A stretch of 64,000 bases of DNA from Parabacteroides distasonis ATCC 8503 (GCF_000012845.1 NC_009615.1:1821501-1885500); one strand, 5' to 3'; positions 18,032 to 27,736 are shown, counted from the stretch's first letter. Made by a program: numbers and translations. The notes: generated by a model from the letters alone, not told the origin.

Positions 18032-20602
18032 CTAGAAGGATAGCTTCATCATAAAACGTATACCCTTTGTCTGGATGCCCGGATGATCCTTATAGGTCAG
18101 ACGCCATACATAATCCAAACGCAAGAACTTAAAGATATTCTCGATACCGACACCCGCCTCCATATAAGGAGTAGACGGGTCCATCAGGTAAGAGCCCTGC
18201 GGGAATAAGAACAAGCCTTCATTCTGCTCACTGATATACGGATTATTCTTATCCGTCAAGTGTCCGAACATACCCCGGAAAGAAAAGACCTCTCTCCATT
18301 TTAACTTCTTGATAAGCGGGATACGGTTCAACAAGGCTCCGTTCATGAAATAAGTAATATCCCACGAAGCGTACTCATCGTTGATGAACTCCATCGCATT
18401 CATATTCGTATAAGATTCCGGTTGCACCAAATACGACAAGTTTGCGTTTGGCAAGATCAACAAAGGATAAGGGGCTTTTGTCCAAACTTTACCTGCTTTA
18501 GCGAGAATATCCACATAACCGAAAGCAGAGAACCAGAAGCGTTTCTGGATACCGATCTCCGTCTTCTGATAATCATACGAACTACCTAATACATCTTGGA
18601 AAGCCATCGTATGGTTCAAGGTGAATACCGGTGCGTCAAGCGTAATCGGATAACGGTAATTACGAGTCTGGTAGAATTTCTCATTCGGGGCAAAACGGAA
18701 CTTAAACTCCACTTCCGACATCCGGTAGGAATCGGTAGCCGTGATCTGGCCATCCGGACCGATACGGTCGAATGCGGCGTAACCGGTTGAGTATTCCTTA
18801 AAATTCCGAAGTACCGCCCCATAAGCCCAGCCGTTATAATGTTCACGGTAATAGGTCAGTTCCATATTCCTTAAATAGGTGGCACGTGTATCCTTCTGCC
18901 GCTTCAAGGCTAAGAACATATTATCCTTGTTGGTATACATATACTGCTGACCTAACTGGTTAATATCATATAGGTACTCAAACCGAATAGAATGCACGGG
19001 AAATTCTTTCCGATAATCCTTCTTATCGATAAAAGAATATTCTACGATACCATCATATTTCAACTTGCGGTCTTTCGATCCATAAGCCAAATAACCATCC
19101 AAGAAAAGACGTTTACTGAACGCCGTTGTCGTGGTTCCACCGACACGGAAGCGGGCCCCCTCAATCGCGTTACCACTGATATAGGTGTTCATCGGACCAA
19201 ACTCGAACTTGCTCTTCTCCGGAATCTTATTCGTCGCGATATAACCGGAGGTAAGGATCGAAACAACCTTCTCCGTCACATAGAAAATAGGAACGGAACG
19301 AAGTTTCGCCATTAGCAACTCCACGTTATTCTGCTTGCGAGTTCCCGCCTCAGTAGGACGATTCTCCTCCCAGAAATCCGCCGAACGGCGATAAGCTTCC
19401 ATCGGTATAATAATAGGTGCGCTCTCCTCGAATACTTTAGGATCATCGGGTCCCTCAAATGCTTGATTCGAATAGATATTCAAACGGCGGGCATACATTC
19501 CTTTCGATTTCTCCGTCAATTTGAAGTCCACGTTGATATCATCTTTCGTAATGATACGAGTCCCATCCGGGGCACGGTCGAAAGTCTGCTCGATCGTCAT
19601 TCCACCGACAAAATTCAAGTTGATCTTCTTCGGGACATTCAACTTAACCTTCTGCACGAAATAAGTAGAATCCAACGTGATAAAAAGATGTCCCGTAAAG
19701 CCGAACGTCTCCGGAGTAAACGGAGCGAAACCCAAATCCACACACTTCTGTCCGGCGACCTCCACCGTGTCTAGCAAATAATATTTATAGAAGTTAGGTC
19801 CCATCGTAGACATAGGGCTAACGAAACGGTTCAAGAACAAAGGAATATCATTCTGGAAGATATTCACTTCCCGGAATACCTCATTCAAGAACTGTTGCAT
19901 ACCGTCTCGTGAGAAGACCTCATCCACACCAGCCGCTTTCGTAGCCTGAACGACCCTCTTTTCCGTCTTCGGGTCTTTACGATAATAAACGGTCTGGATT
20001 TTCTCACGTTCGGATACCGGCAAGATCGTCTTTCCCACCTCCAACGTATCGATAAACTCAGTCAAGAAGTCAAACTTTCCCGCCTTTCCATCCTTTTTCG
20101 GTTTCGGTTGGTAATCGTTCATAGCGAAGACCATCTTCTCGTATTGATCATACCGAAAATAATCATGATTACGAGGATCGTTGCTCTCCCGACGTGCGAT
20201 AGCGTTTTTGATAAAGGTAACCGCAGGATTATCCTTCTTCCGATATCTTTCCTTTCCCGGCTTGATGATCACCTCCGACAAATTAATACTTGTCGGAGCT
20301 AGCTGAATCTTCAAATGTTCCGCTTTACCCGGAACGAATTTCAATTCTTTCTCCGTATAACCCAAATAAGAGACCTGTAAAGTACGTACCTTAGATGAAG
20401 AGGAGAGCGTAAAAGCCCCATCCAGATCTGTCGTAGCACCTATCGTAGTTCCCTTCAAAATCACAGCCACATAAGGCAAAGGTTCTCCCGTAATGGAATC
20501 AGTCACGATTCCTTTTATCATGTAGTTCTGGCTCTTCGCTACCCAAGCGAACGCCAATAAAAGCCATATAAAAACAATTCTCTTCCCCATCAGATCTGAC
20601 AC
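18032..20602 (-). CDS. DUF5686 outer-membrane protein with carboxypeptidase-regulatory-like N-domain
   Basis: 856 aa. Signal peptide ending WVAKSQ. Residues about 27-105 are the CarboxypepD_reg-like beta-sandwich seen at the start of many Bacteroidetes outer-membrane proteins (IKGIVTDSITGEPLPYVAV, then TTDLDGAFTLSS and VSYLGYTEKEL). The rest is a large DUF5686 region whose C-terminal half has alternating aromatic strands like a beta-barrel and ends in a Phe (MMKLSF). Function not established; an outer-membrane role is inferred. Own promoter at 20617-20624. Its 3' end meets dinB convergently with only 8 bp between stops. Confidence 0.85.
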   Translation of the reverse strand: MSDLMGKRIVFIWLLLAFAWVAKSQNYMIKGIVTDSITGEPLPYVAVILKGTTIGATTDLDGAFTLSSSSKVRTLQVSYLGYTEKELKFVPGKAEHLKIQLAPTSINLSEVIIKPGKERYRKKDNPAVTFIKNAIARRESNDPRNHDYFRYDQYEKMVFAMNDYQPKPKKDGKAGKFDFLTEFIDTLEVGKTILPVSEREKIQTVYYRKDPKTEKRVVQATKAAGVDEVFSRDGMQQFLNEVFREVNIFQNDIPLFLNRFVSPMSTMGPNFYKYYLLDTVEVAGQKCVDLGFAPFTPETFGFTGHLFITLDSTYFVQKVKLNVPKKINLNFVGGMTIEQTFDRAPDGTRIITKDDINVDFKLTEKSKGMYARRLNIYSNQAFEGPDDPKVFEESAPIIIPMEAYRRSADFWEENRPTEAGTRKQNNVELLMAKLRSVPIFYVTEKVVSILTSGYIATNKIPEKSKFEFGPMNTYISGNAIEGARFRVGGTTTTAFSKRLFLDGYLAYGSKDRKLKYDGIVEYSFIDKKDYRKEFPVHSIRFEYLYDINQLGQQYMYTNKDNMFLALKRQKDTRATYLRNMELTYYREHYNGWAYGAVLRNFKEYSTGYAAFDRIGPDGQITATDSYRMSEVEFKFRFAPNEKFYQTRNYRYPITLDAPVFTLNHTMAFQDVLGSSYDYQKTEIGIQKRFWFSAFGYVDILAKAGKVWTKAPYPLLILPNANLSYLVQPESYTNMNAMEFINDEYASWDITYFMNGALLNRIPLIKKLKWREVFSFRGMFGHLTDKNNPYISEQNEGLFLFPQGSYLMDPSTPYMEAGVGIENIFKFLRLDYVWRLTYKDHPGIQTKGIRFMMKLSF

Positions 20603-20616
20603 CTCATTAAACTCCG

Positions 20617-20624
20617 CAAAAGTA
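20617..20624 (-). promoter_or_regulatory. -7 promoter element for the DUF5686 gene
   Basis: Minus-strand TACTTTTG, perfect TAnnTTTG, 14 bp before the ATG at 20602. Confidence 0.55.
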
Positions 20625-20703
20625 CAACAGGATCATTTATATAAATGTTCCAAAACACATGCAATATATTCCAATTAGCAACAAAACAGGCAAAAATACA
20701 CAC

Positions 20704-20790
20704 GTATATACGCAACGCCCCTCAGCAGTATAGGCATAGGCCTGTATCTATACCAGCGTAAGCCAACACCTATACCGGCGTGGCACGAAC
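20704..20790. repeat. 22-bp-period repeat array (about 4 units), locus C
   Basis: The units CTATACCAGCG (20748) and CTATACCGGCG (20770) are 22 bp apart. Two more diverged units carry TATACGC at 20707 and TATAGGC at 20729, giving steps of 22, 20 and 22. The array ends at the fkp stop codon. The CTATACCGGCG core is shared with the last unit of locus D (CTATACCGACG at 43066), so loci C and D look like one family. Confidence 0.65.
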
Positions 20791-23640
20791 CTACGAACGA
20801 CTAATCTGAAGCCCCTTATTCGACAAGCTCATCTCCACGAACCGGGCGTTCGAATTGGGTGGAGAAAGAGTTAATATCTTTCGGATTTGCAGGGCCGCAC
20901 CCGGGTCTTTCGCTACGATATATAAGTAACCACCACCGCCTGCTCCCGGAAGTTTATATCCCAAGGCATAAGCCTGTATCTTGGAGATAATAGCTTCCAC
21001 CGCCGCCGGATTCGTTCCGGAATCGAGTGCCTTATTTTGCTCCCAAGTCTTTCCGACCAATTTACCATAAGCCACGAAGTCTCCGCATTGGATCGCCTCG
21101 TACATATCGAGCGCATGGGCTTTCATCTCGGACAAAAGACCTAAATGCACCTCGCTATTCAAGAACATACCCCGTACGATTTCCGACAAAATATCTTTCG
21201 CCGTACGAGTAATTCCCGTATAATAAAGAAGATGACAAGGCCGGTATTCCGGATCAGTAAACAAATATTCCGGCAGCCAACGTACCAAAGGATTCTGATT
21301 AAAACCCTCGTTCGTTTGCAAGAGTTTCAAACCGTGCAATACACCACCGTATTGATCTTGCCATCCCCCGCCGGTAGTCAGCAATTGTTCTAAAATCAAG
21401 GTGCGGTTTCCGATCTCATTCTTATCCCAAGCCAAGCCACAAAAATCAGAGATAGCGCCCAGCACGGTAGCCGCGAGGATCGAGCTAGTGCCTAAACCGG
21501 AACCCGCCGGTATCGCCGCCAACAAGGTAATCTCGAGCCCGCTACCAAAAGCTTCCAGCTGGACATCCAAAGAAGCATAAGCCTCCGCCGAGAATTCCGG
21601 GACAAATCCCGCCAAGGCCAAAGCCGCTTTCGGGATGGAAAACGGCGATCCTACCTTATTATAATCACGAAGCTCATCCCATGAAGAGATAACCTCCATC
21701 GCTCCCAGATCGATCGAGCGAAGGATAATCTTATGGGTATCGGAAGGCTTGATATAGACTTGTAGTGGTGGTTGCCCGTTTAACTCGATCGCCACGTTCA
21801 CCACGTTTCCACCCGCATATAAGCAATAGGGCGGCGTATCTGTCCACCCACCTGCCAAATCAATACGTACCGGACTACGTCCCCATACGATCTGGTCCCG
21901 ATAGACATTCAAACACGGCTGCTGCTTACTTCCGAGGACGGAACCGACCAGCCCCTCCCGCAACAAAGCGAAAGCCTTTTGCTCCTCCTCCTTATACGCT
22001 ACCCCCGAGATCTTCATCACCTGAGAACGGAACATATGATTATGTATCCTTTTCATCAACGGATTATCCTCGGGAAGGGCTTTCGGTAAGACAATCTTGT
22101 CTTTGGCGAAGCTTTCCGCTGCATCCGAAAGATCCAATTGATAGAATACACTTTTCTCATGATTAGCGGCCAATAATGACCAGTCTTTTTTACGGAAAAC
22201 TTCTCGCTGAGCTACTAAACGGCGTAAATTCGCTTGATCGGACAAATCATTCGCCGATAATTTTCGGGCGGAAAGCCAAATATGCTTTCCCTCTTCCCTA
22301 TCCAGCTCCGTAATCATCCAGCGCAGCACTTTTCCCAGCTCATCCACGGTTTGGCAAACAGGGAACAAAGGTGCGTTTTGTATATCCTCATTCCCTCCCA
22401 AGGTGATACCTCGCTCCATCGCCCAAGTCAAGATAGGTTTCCCCATAAACAAGGTAGACACATCAGACAAGGCCCCTTTAAACAAGTCATTAAAACCATA
22501 GGGCCTTGCCGCCCAATTGGTTTCCCCTACCGGGACAACATCTACACAGATACCTTCCGGCAGGGATAAGTTCCAATTATTCTCCGGAACACCCGTTATA
22601 ATTTGCTGGCCACGTAACGTCCAATTCTCACCGATATAACTATTCTCTATCCATAATTCCGAATTCTCAGCGGTCAATTTCTGGTGTAACACCGCATTCT
22701 GCACAAACATGGCGGGATGTGGTTTCACCTTACGCTGCATGATCGCACGTTGATCCCTAACTAAGTTCTGTACCGCCAATGTAGAGGAAATCAACTCACG
22801 GCTAGTTCCATAATGATAGAACTCTCCACCCGGAAGCGGCAGAATCGCTACTGAAAGCTGATTTAACTCCGAGTCCGTGATACGTGGATTCTTCCCCAAG
22901 GCCAACCCGAACTCAGCATATAAATCATACGCCTTCATCGCCTTGCCATCTTCGGTATAGGAATGTTTCATTAATAACCGCACCGCCTTGTCGCTTAGCA
23001 GCCAGATACCGATATCCATCAAGAATAAATGACTACCCGCCAATTCCCCCAAAGTTTCCAACGAAGGCTTCTGTAGCATGAAGTCCAGAGTGTCCGGAGA
23101 CTTACGGCTCGATACAAAAACCCCGTGATTCTTGGCCAACGAAGGCTCGACCCATAAACCGTAACAAACCACATCTACCTCAGGAATCTCCTGCAAAGGC
23201 TGGTTAGCACGGATATATACGTCACCGCTAGCGATCAAGGTATGAAGCGATTCCGGCGCCTTTTTCATGATCCGTTCATAAAGAGGTAATTGCAAAGACA
23301 ATAAGTTCTGGGATAACCTCTGCCCTCTTGCCCAGCGAAACACAGGGATCGGAGTCAATATTTTCCCGGATGGCGCATATCCGGGCAAACGGCGGCTTTG
23401 CCCTCCGGCATGCAACAAGATACGCTTCTCCTGTCCCAACCACTCCTCCACGGATACATCAGGGGCCTCTTTTCGCCGGGAGGCCTCCAACAACCAAGTC
23501 GTTCCTCCCCCGGATCCCAAGCGGGCACCTACCGGATCCGAGGTGCAAAACCATTCCTCCGTACTTACATGCTCTATCGCATGGAAACAATCAACCAAAT
23601 TTGGAGGTAAAGACAATAACTTTTTCATACCCATGATCAT
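20791..23640 (-). CDS. fkp: Bifunctional fucokinase / GDP-L-fucose pyrophosphorylase
   Basis: 949 aa from ATG 23640. This start is chosen because AAGGAG (23648-23653) lies 7 bp upstream; a longer frame to 23703 has no such site. It converts L-fucose to L-fucose-1-phosphate and then to GDP-L-fucose, letting Bacteroidales decorate capsules and glycoproteins with host fucose. N-terminal pyrophosphorylase (about 1-430) carries DPVGARLGSGGGTTWLL and ILLHAGGQSRRLPGY. C-terminal GHMP kinase (about 580-949) carries VRIDLAGGWTDTPPYC and IPAGSGLGTSSILAA, ending with KLPGAGGGGYLY. It is next to the capsule locus but has its own promoter (23669-23676). Confidence 0.96.
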   Translation of the reverse strand: MIMGMKKLLSLPPNLVDCFHAIEHVSTEEWFCTSDPVGARLGSGGGTTWLLEASRRKEAPDVSVEEWLGQEKRILLHAGGQSRRLPGYAPSGKILTPIPVFRWARGQRLSQNLLSLQLPLYERIMKKAPESLHTLIASGDVYIRANQPLQEIPEVDVVCYGLWVEPSLAKNHGVFVSSRKSPDTLDFMLQKPSLETLGELAGSHLFLMDIGIWLLSDKAVRLLMKHSYTEDGKAMKAYDLYAEFGLALGKNPRITDSELNQLSVAILPLPGGEFYHYGTSRELISSTLAVQNLVRDQRAIMQRKVKPHPAMFVQNAVLHQKLTAENSELWIENSYIGENWTLRGQQIITGVPENNWNLSLPEGICVDVVPVGETNWAARPYGFNDLFKGALSDVSTLFMGKPILTWAMERGITLGGNEDIQNAPLFPVCQTVDELGKVLRWMITELDREEGKHIWLSARKLSANDLSDQANLRRLVAQREVFRKKDWSLLAANHEKSVFYQLDLSDAAESFAKDKIVLPKALPEDNPLMKRIHNHMFRSQVMKISGVAYKEEEQKAFALLREGLVGSVLGSKQQPCLNVYRDQIVWGRSPVRIDLAGGWTDTPPYCLYAGGNVVNVAIELNGQPPLQVYIKPSDTHKIILRSIDLGAMEVISSWDELRDYNKVGSPFSIPKAALALAGFVPEFSAEAYASLDVQLEAFGSGLEITLLAAIPAGSGLGTSSILAATVLGAISDFCGLAWDKNEIGNRTLILEQLLTTGGGWQDQYGGVLHGLKLLQTNEGFNQNPLVRWLPEYLFTDPEYRPCHLLYYTGITRTAKDILSEIVRGMFLNSEVHLGLLSEMKAHALDMYEAIQCGDFVAYGKLVGKTWEQNKALDSGTNPAAVEAIISKIQAYALGYKLPGAGGGGYLYIVAKDPGAALQIRKILTLSPPNSNARFVEMSLSNKGLQISRS

Positions 23641-23647
23641 TCTAAGA

Positions 23648-23653
23648 CTCCTT
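23648..23653 (-). promoter_or_regulatory. Ribosome-binding site deciding the fkp start
   Basis: Minus-strand AAGGAG, 7 bp before ATG 23640. Strong Shine-Dalgarno sites are rare in this window, so it is good evidence for this start. Confidence 0.6.
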
Positions 23654-23668
23654 CTTATTTTTCGAAAG

Positions 23669-23676
23669 CAAAAGTA
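23669..23676 (-). promoter_or_regulatory. -7 promoter element for fkp
   Basis: Minus-strand TACTTTTG, perfect TAnnTTTG, 28 bp before the ATG at 23640. Confidence 0.55.
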
Positions 23677-23848
23677 ACTTAAATTTTCTATACGGATATC
23701 CATTAACCCTTTTTATTACAATTTGTATGGAGTTCAAACCCACTCAACTTCTTTAACACACCCATAAAAAAGTTTGTTTTTACTAAAACACACTATCAAT
23801 CAATCCGTTTCCAGTATCTTGGTTGTTGTTTAATTAAATATAGGACAT

Positions 23849-24478
23849 ATGGTATACGGTTATGTAAGAGTCAGTACAGACAAACAAACTACTGAAAACC
23901 AGCGATTCGAGATTGAGAAATTCACAAAATCGAGGAACATGAGAATCGACAGGTGGGTAGATGAGACGATCAGCGGGACAAAAGTAATCGCCGATCGCCA
24001 ACTTGGTAAATTATTAAAGCAAATACGTAAAGGCGACATCCTGATCACGACGGAACTGTCACGTCTCGGACGTAATCTTATGCAAGTTATGAGCTTCCTT
24101 CATCAATGTATGGAAAGAGACATCATTGTATTTACGGTAAAGGAAGGTTACGAACTCGGAAATAACATTAACAGTAAAATCTTGGCATTCGCATTTAGCC
24201 TAAGCGCCGAAATTGAACGCAACCTGATTTCGCAACGAACGAAAGAAGCGTTGGCTCGGAAAAAAGTGCAAGGTGCCAAACTGGGCCGTCCAAAAGGAGA
24301 GCGACCGGAAGCCTGTAAGCTAAAAGGTAAGGAAGAGATGATCTTGCAGTATATTAAAGAACATAAGACTAAAGTATATATCAGCAAGAAACTGGGAGTA
24401 AACCGGCAAACCTTGAGGGAATTTCTCAAGACTCATCCGGAAATTCCACGGAAATGGAAAAGAATACAGAAGGATTAA
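23849..24478 (+). CDS. mpi: Mpi-type serine recombinase (DNA invertase family)
   Basis: 209 aa. Small serine invertase: catalytic Ser9 in YGYVRVSTDKQTTENQ, the active-site arginines in ITTELSRLGRN (about 68-78), the long E helix with FAFSLSAEIERNLISQRT, and a C-terminal HTH (KTKVYISKKLGVNRQTLREF). In B. fragilis the homologue Mpi inverts capsule promoters genome-wide. This copy sits between fkp and ndk, just outside the 3' end of a capsule locus, which fits such a role, but no Mpi site was identified here. The capsule promoter at 52 kb has its own neighbouring tyrosine recombinase. The symbol follows the family resemblance. Confidence 0.88.
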   Translation: MVYGYVRVSTDKQTTENQRFEIEKFTKSRNMRIDRWVDETISGTKVIADRQLGKLLKQIRKGDILITTELSRLGRNLMQVMSFLHQCMERDIIVFTVKEGYELGNNINSKILAFAFSLSAEIERNLISQRTKEALARKKVQGAKLGRPKGERPEACKLKGKEEMILQYIKEHKTKVYISKKLGVNRQTLREFLKTHPEIPRKWKRIQKD

Positions 24479-24555
24479 CAACTCAAGCAATAATTAACGT
24501 ATGTTAAATTAGTTTAGTTTAGCAGACTTATCGCTCGTTTATTTGTTTATTCCCA

Positions 24556-24653
24556 TTAACTTGCGGAGGAATAAGATAGAAATATACTTGAAATATCCTA
24601 AAAAACATTTCATCCTTTATTCCTCTATCATTCATAAAACGCCGCAAGGTTAA
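24556..24653. other. Structured intergenic region between mpi and ndk
   Basis: Imperfect inverted repeats: TTAACTTGCGG (24556) against CCGCAAGGTTAA (24642), and AGGAATAA (24567) against TTATTCCT (24617), with GATAGA/TCTATC inside. These can fold into one long interrupted hairpin. It could end the mpi transcript or be a leader of ndk; there is no T-run after it. Confidence 0.4.
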
Positions 24654-24702
24654 CATGTATTCAAGACATCAAACATTTGTTTAATCTTTTAATATAAATC
24701 TT

Positions 24703-25164
24703 ATGGAAAAAACATTGGTTATTTTAAAGCCTTGTACCGTTCAGCGAGGGCTGATCGGTGAAATCGTAACCCGTTTCGAAAAGAAGGGACTCCGTCTGGC
24801 CGGCATGAAGATGGTTTGGCTAACTGACGAGATCTTGAGTGAGCACTACGCCCACCTGAAAGAAAAGCCTTTCTTCCAACGTATCAAGGACGCAATGAGT
24901 GTATGCCCGGTAATTGTATGTTGCTGGGAAGGGGTAGATGCCATACATGTAGTAAGAACCTTGGCCGGCACTACCAATGGTAGAAACGCCGCTCCCGGTA
25001 CGATACGGGGAGATTATAGTATGAGCGTACAAGAGAATATCGTACACGCATCAGACTCACCGGAGACAGCCGAGATCGAATTGAAACGCTTCTTCAAGGA
25101 TGACGAGATATTCGATTATGAGCTGAAAAACCTATTGAGTCTTTACGCCAATGACGAGTTTTAA
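24703..25164 (+). CDS. ndk: Nucleoside diphosphate kinase
   Basis: 153 aa, usual NDK size. It moves the gamma-phosphate between nucleoside triphosphates and diphosphates through a phospho-histidine. Landmarks: EKTLVILKPCTVQRGLIGEI (start), TTNGRNAAPGTIRGDYS (nucleotide site), and catalytic His115 in ENIVHASDSPETAEIEL. The short Kpn loop region is intact. Single gene, followed 13 bp later by a strong hairpin. Confidence 0.97.
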   Translation: MEKTLVILKPCTVQRGLIGEIVTRFEKKGLRLAGMKMVWLTDEILSEHYAHLKEKPFFQRIKDAMSVCPVIVCCWEGVDAIHVVRTLAGTTNGRNAAPGTIRGDYSMSVQENIVHASDSPETAEIELKRFFKDDEIFDYELKNLLSLYANDEF

Positions 25165-25176
25165 ATAAAAAAGAAT

Positions 25177-25214
25177 AGCCGGAAACGAGAGAAATCATTC
25201 TCACCTTTCCGGCT
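25177..25214. terminator. Hairpin between ndk and the capsule locus
   Basis: AGCCGGAAA (25177-25185) pairs with TTTCCGGCT (25206-25214), with an inner GAGA/TCTC pair. On the minus strand it is followed by ATTCTTTTTT, so it is a better terminator for the leftward capsule operon (ending 25360); it may also protect the 3' end of ndk. Between it and the operon is an orphan 8-codon ORF (25291-25317). Confidence 0.6.
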
Positions 25215-25359
25215 CTCATATTTAGAAACCAACATCCTATTCTCCCGAACTGAATGAACAACCTAATTACTAATCTAAAAATCTAATACCATGAAAAACA
25301 CACTACTATATCTATAACAGGGCATCCCTGCAAAATGTTTAAGGGATTTCATCCTGAAA

Positions 25360-26550
25360 TTAGAAAGCCGATAAAAAACGTTTGTACACCTCCAGTTGCC
25401 TTTCAAAACAGAAAGTCGTCTGGGATAATCTTAAGCAGTTCGCTTTTAGCTGTCGATACTCCTCATCCGGCAAGTGGCTCATGGCTTGTACATTTTTAGA
25501 AAGTCGCTCATAATCTCCGGGGGCCGAGACAAGGCCCAACTGATTCTCCTTTACAATCTCCTCGCCCTCGCCGCCTCCACAAAACAAGATAGGAACGCCT
25601 AACGGCAGCAAATCAAATAATTTAGAAGGTACCGCCCCCCTTATACGAACCGTCAAGGGGATAATGGAGGCATGGTAACGTGTAAGCTCCTCACGCATCC
25701 GTTCCTTGGGCAAAGAGCCATGATAAAAGACCCCTTTATCATGTGTCCTCACATAATCCTCTATCTCCAAGGCTTGATTGCCCCCTCCAAATAAATGAAG
25801 CTCCGCTCCCATCCCTTTAAAATCGACACACTCTATCAACTCCAATATATTCTGCGCCACGCCCAGCAAACCGGCATAGACGATCCTGAAAGGCTTTCGA
25901 GAAGAAGGGGTTTGATTCGGTAAAACAAAACGATGCTGCAAATTCCGATACAAGAACGAGGCCTTGCCCGGCTCATACCGTTTTATATAATCCACGATCT
26001 CCTTACTCTGCCCTTGACAGGCCGTGGCCTTACGATAAAGGAACCGCTCGATACGCCCCATCACCCCATGATAAACGCCCCCCTCTTTCATGGCCCCCAG
26101 CTCCACGGCCGACAATGGCCAAAGGTCTGAGACGTTCAGTACCACCTTTTTCCGGTAGCAGCAACGAAAAAGCAACATGGCCGAGGCCGCCGCCAAAACA
26201 GGAGGGGTCTGGATGATCACCTTATCATAAGATTTTATACGCTTACGCTTGAGAGCGAAACACCAAAGGGTCGTGGCGAAAGCGCACATACTGGCAAGAC
26301 GGACCAACGGTTTCTTCGAGATCGAGGCATACGTCCAGTACCTGAAGACCGTTATCCCGTTTACATCCTCTGTCTTGGAAAAAGCCCCCCTATATCCATC
26401 AAAGATACGTCCCTTGGGATAATTGGGTAAGCAAGTCAACACATCCACCTTTATCCCTAAGCCAGACAGTCCCTCCGCCATGTTCGTAATGCGTGAGGGT
26501 GCCGCACCGATCTCTGGAAGATAAGAGGGAGAAACGATCAAGACCCTCAT
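25360..26550 (-). CDS. Family-4 glycosyltransferase (WbuB/WcaI-like), last gene of capsule operon
   Basis: 396 aa from ATG 26550, which overlaps the wecB stop as ATGA; the frame extends to 26586 but coupling favours the shorter form. GT-B fold: N-terminal VLIVSPSYLPEIGAAPSRIT and LTCLPNYPKGRIFDGYRG, typical of WbuB-like transferases, and C-terminal FRIVYAGLLGVAQNILELIE with PLTVRIRGAVPSKLFDLLPLG near the nucleotide-sugar site. It probably adds one sugar to the lipid-linked capsule repeat; placed after wecB/wecC, it may transfer ManNAcA or a neighbouring residue. Confidence 0.9.
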   Translation of the reverse strand: MRVLIVSPSYLPEIGAAPSRITNMAEGLSGLGIKVDVLTCLPNYPKGRIFDGYRGAFSKTEDVNGITVFRYWTYASISKKPLVRLASMCAFATTLWCFALKRKRIKSYDKVIIQTPPVLAAASAMLLFRCCYRKKVVLNVSDLWPLSAVELGAMKEGGVYHGVMGRIERFLYRKATACQGQSKEIVDYIKRYEPGKASFLYRNLQHRFVLPNQTPSSRKPFRIVYAGLLGVAQNILELIECVDFKGMGAELHLFGGGNQALEIEDYVRTHDKGVFYHGSLPKERMREELTRYHASIIPLTVRIRGAVPSKLFDLLPLGVPILFCGGGEGEEIVKENQLGLVSAPGDYERLSKNVQAMSHLPDEEYRQLKANCLRLSQTTFCFERQLEVYKRFLSAF

Positions 26551-27707
26551 TCCTTCCGGTTCAAAAATTCCACGATCCTTCCGCAAGCCAATCCATCCCC
26601 ATAGGGATTAACCGCCTTGCTCATCGCATCGTAATAAACAGTATCATCAAGCAACGCCGAGACCTCGCTCACGATCTTATCATAGTCCGTTCCGACCAGT
26701 TTCACCGTACCTGCCGCGAGAGCCTCCGGACGCTCGGTCGTATCACGCATCACCAACACGGGCTTGCCCAATCCGGGGGCCTCCTCTTGGATACCGCCGC
26801 TATCGGTCAGCACTATCGTTGATTTCTCCATCAGATAGACAAACGACAGATATTCCAATGGCTCAATGAAGAACATATTCTCCAAATGAGAAAGATCCTC
26901 GCCGAATACCTCGTGAATCGGCTTGCGCACATTAGGATTCAAGTGCATAGGATAGACAAAATCCACCTCCGGATACTTCCGGGTCAAGTCCTTGATAGCG
27001 GTACACATATGGATGAATCCATCACCGAAGTTCTCCCGGCGATGACCCGTGATCAACACCAATCTCTTACCCTCAACCAGACGGTTCACGTCATACCCCG
27101 AACGTAAAAGCACGCCTTCCAACTCCTTGTCCAGCTCAGCGTCCGTCTTTATCTTAGTCACCACTTGCCGTAAGGCGTCTATCACCGTATTGCCGGTAAC
27201 CAAGATTGAGTCCGGATTCACGTCCTCTCGCATCAAGTTCTGCTTGCTCAACCGCGTGGGTGCGAAATTATACGTGGCGATACGCCCCGTGACCTGACGG
27301 TTCATCTCCTCCGGCCATGGGCTATAGATGTTGTGGGTACGAAGGCCGGCCTCTATATGACCTACAGGTATCTGTTGGTAGAAAGCGGCCAAGGCGGCCG
27401 CCGTGCTCGTGGTGGTATCCCCATGCACCAGCACGACATCGGGTGTCGCCTCACGCAACACGTCACGCATACCGGTAAGGACACGGGCGGTCACGTCATA
27501 TAAGTCCTGACCCTGCCTCATGATATTCAAATCATAATCCGGCGTGATCTCGAACAATTTTAACACTTGATCCAACATTTCCCGATGCTGTCCGGTAACG
27601 CACACGATGGTCTCGAACGACTCCGGATGTTTTTGGAACTCCTTCACCAGCGGAGCCATCTTGATCGCCTCGGGACGGGTCCCGAATACTAACATTATTT
27701 TTCTCAT
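26547..27707 (-). CDS. wecB: UDP-N-acetylglucosamine 2-epimerase (non-hydrolysing)
   Basis: 386 aa. Interconverts UDP-GlcNAc and UDP-ManNAc, providing the substrate for the adjacent dehydrogenase. Landmarks: MLVFGTRPEAIKMAPLVKEF at the start, GDTTTSTAAALAAF, HIEAGLRTHN, TGHRRENFGDG, and LTDSGGIQEEAPGLGKPVL in the UDP-binding C-domain. Its stop overlaps the start of the next glycosyltransferase gene by ATGA, and it begins 29 bp after the wecC stop. The wecC-wecB pair predicts ManNAcA in the polymer. Confidence 0.96.
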   Translation of the reverse strand: MRKIMLVFGTRPEAIKMAPLVKEFQKHPESFETIVCVTGQHREMLDQVLKLFEITPDYDLNIMRQGQDLYDVTARVLTGMRDVLREATPDVVLVHGDTTTSTAAALAAFYQQIPVGHIEAGLRTHNIYSPWPEEMNRQVTGRIATYNFAPTRLSKQNLMREDVNPDSILVTGNTVIDALRQVVTKIKTDAELDKELEGVLLRSGYDVNRLVEGKRLVLITGHRRENFGDGFIHMCTAIKDLTRKYPEVDFVYPMHLNPNVRKPIHEVFGEDLSHLENMFFIEPLEYLSFVYLMEKSTIVLTDSGGIQEEAPGLGKPVLVMRDTTERPEALAAGTVKLVGTDYDKIVSEVSALLDDTVYYDAMSKAVNPYGDGLACGRIVEFLNRKE

Positions 27708-27736
27708 TACTGCGTATTCTTCTATTTAGCGAACGA

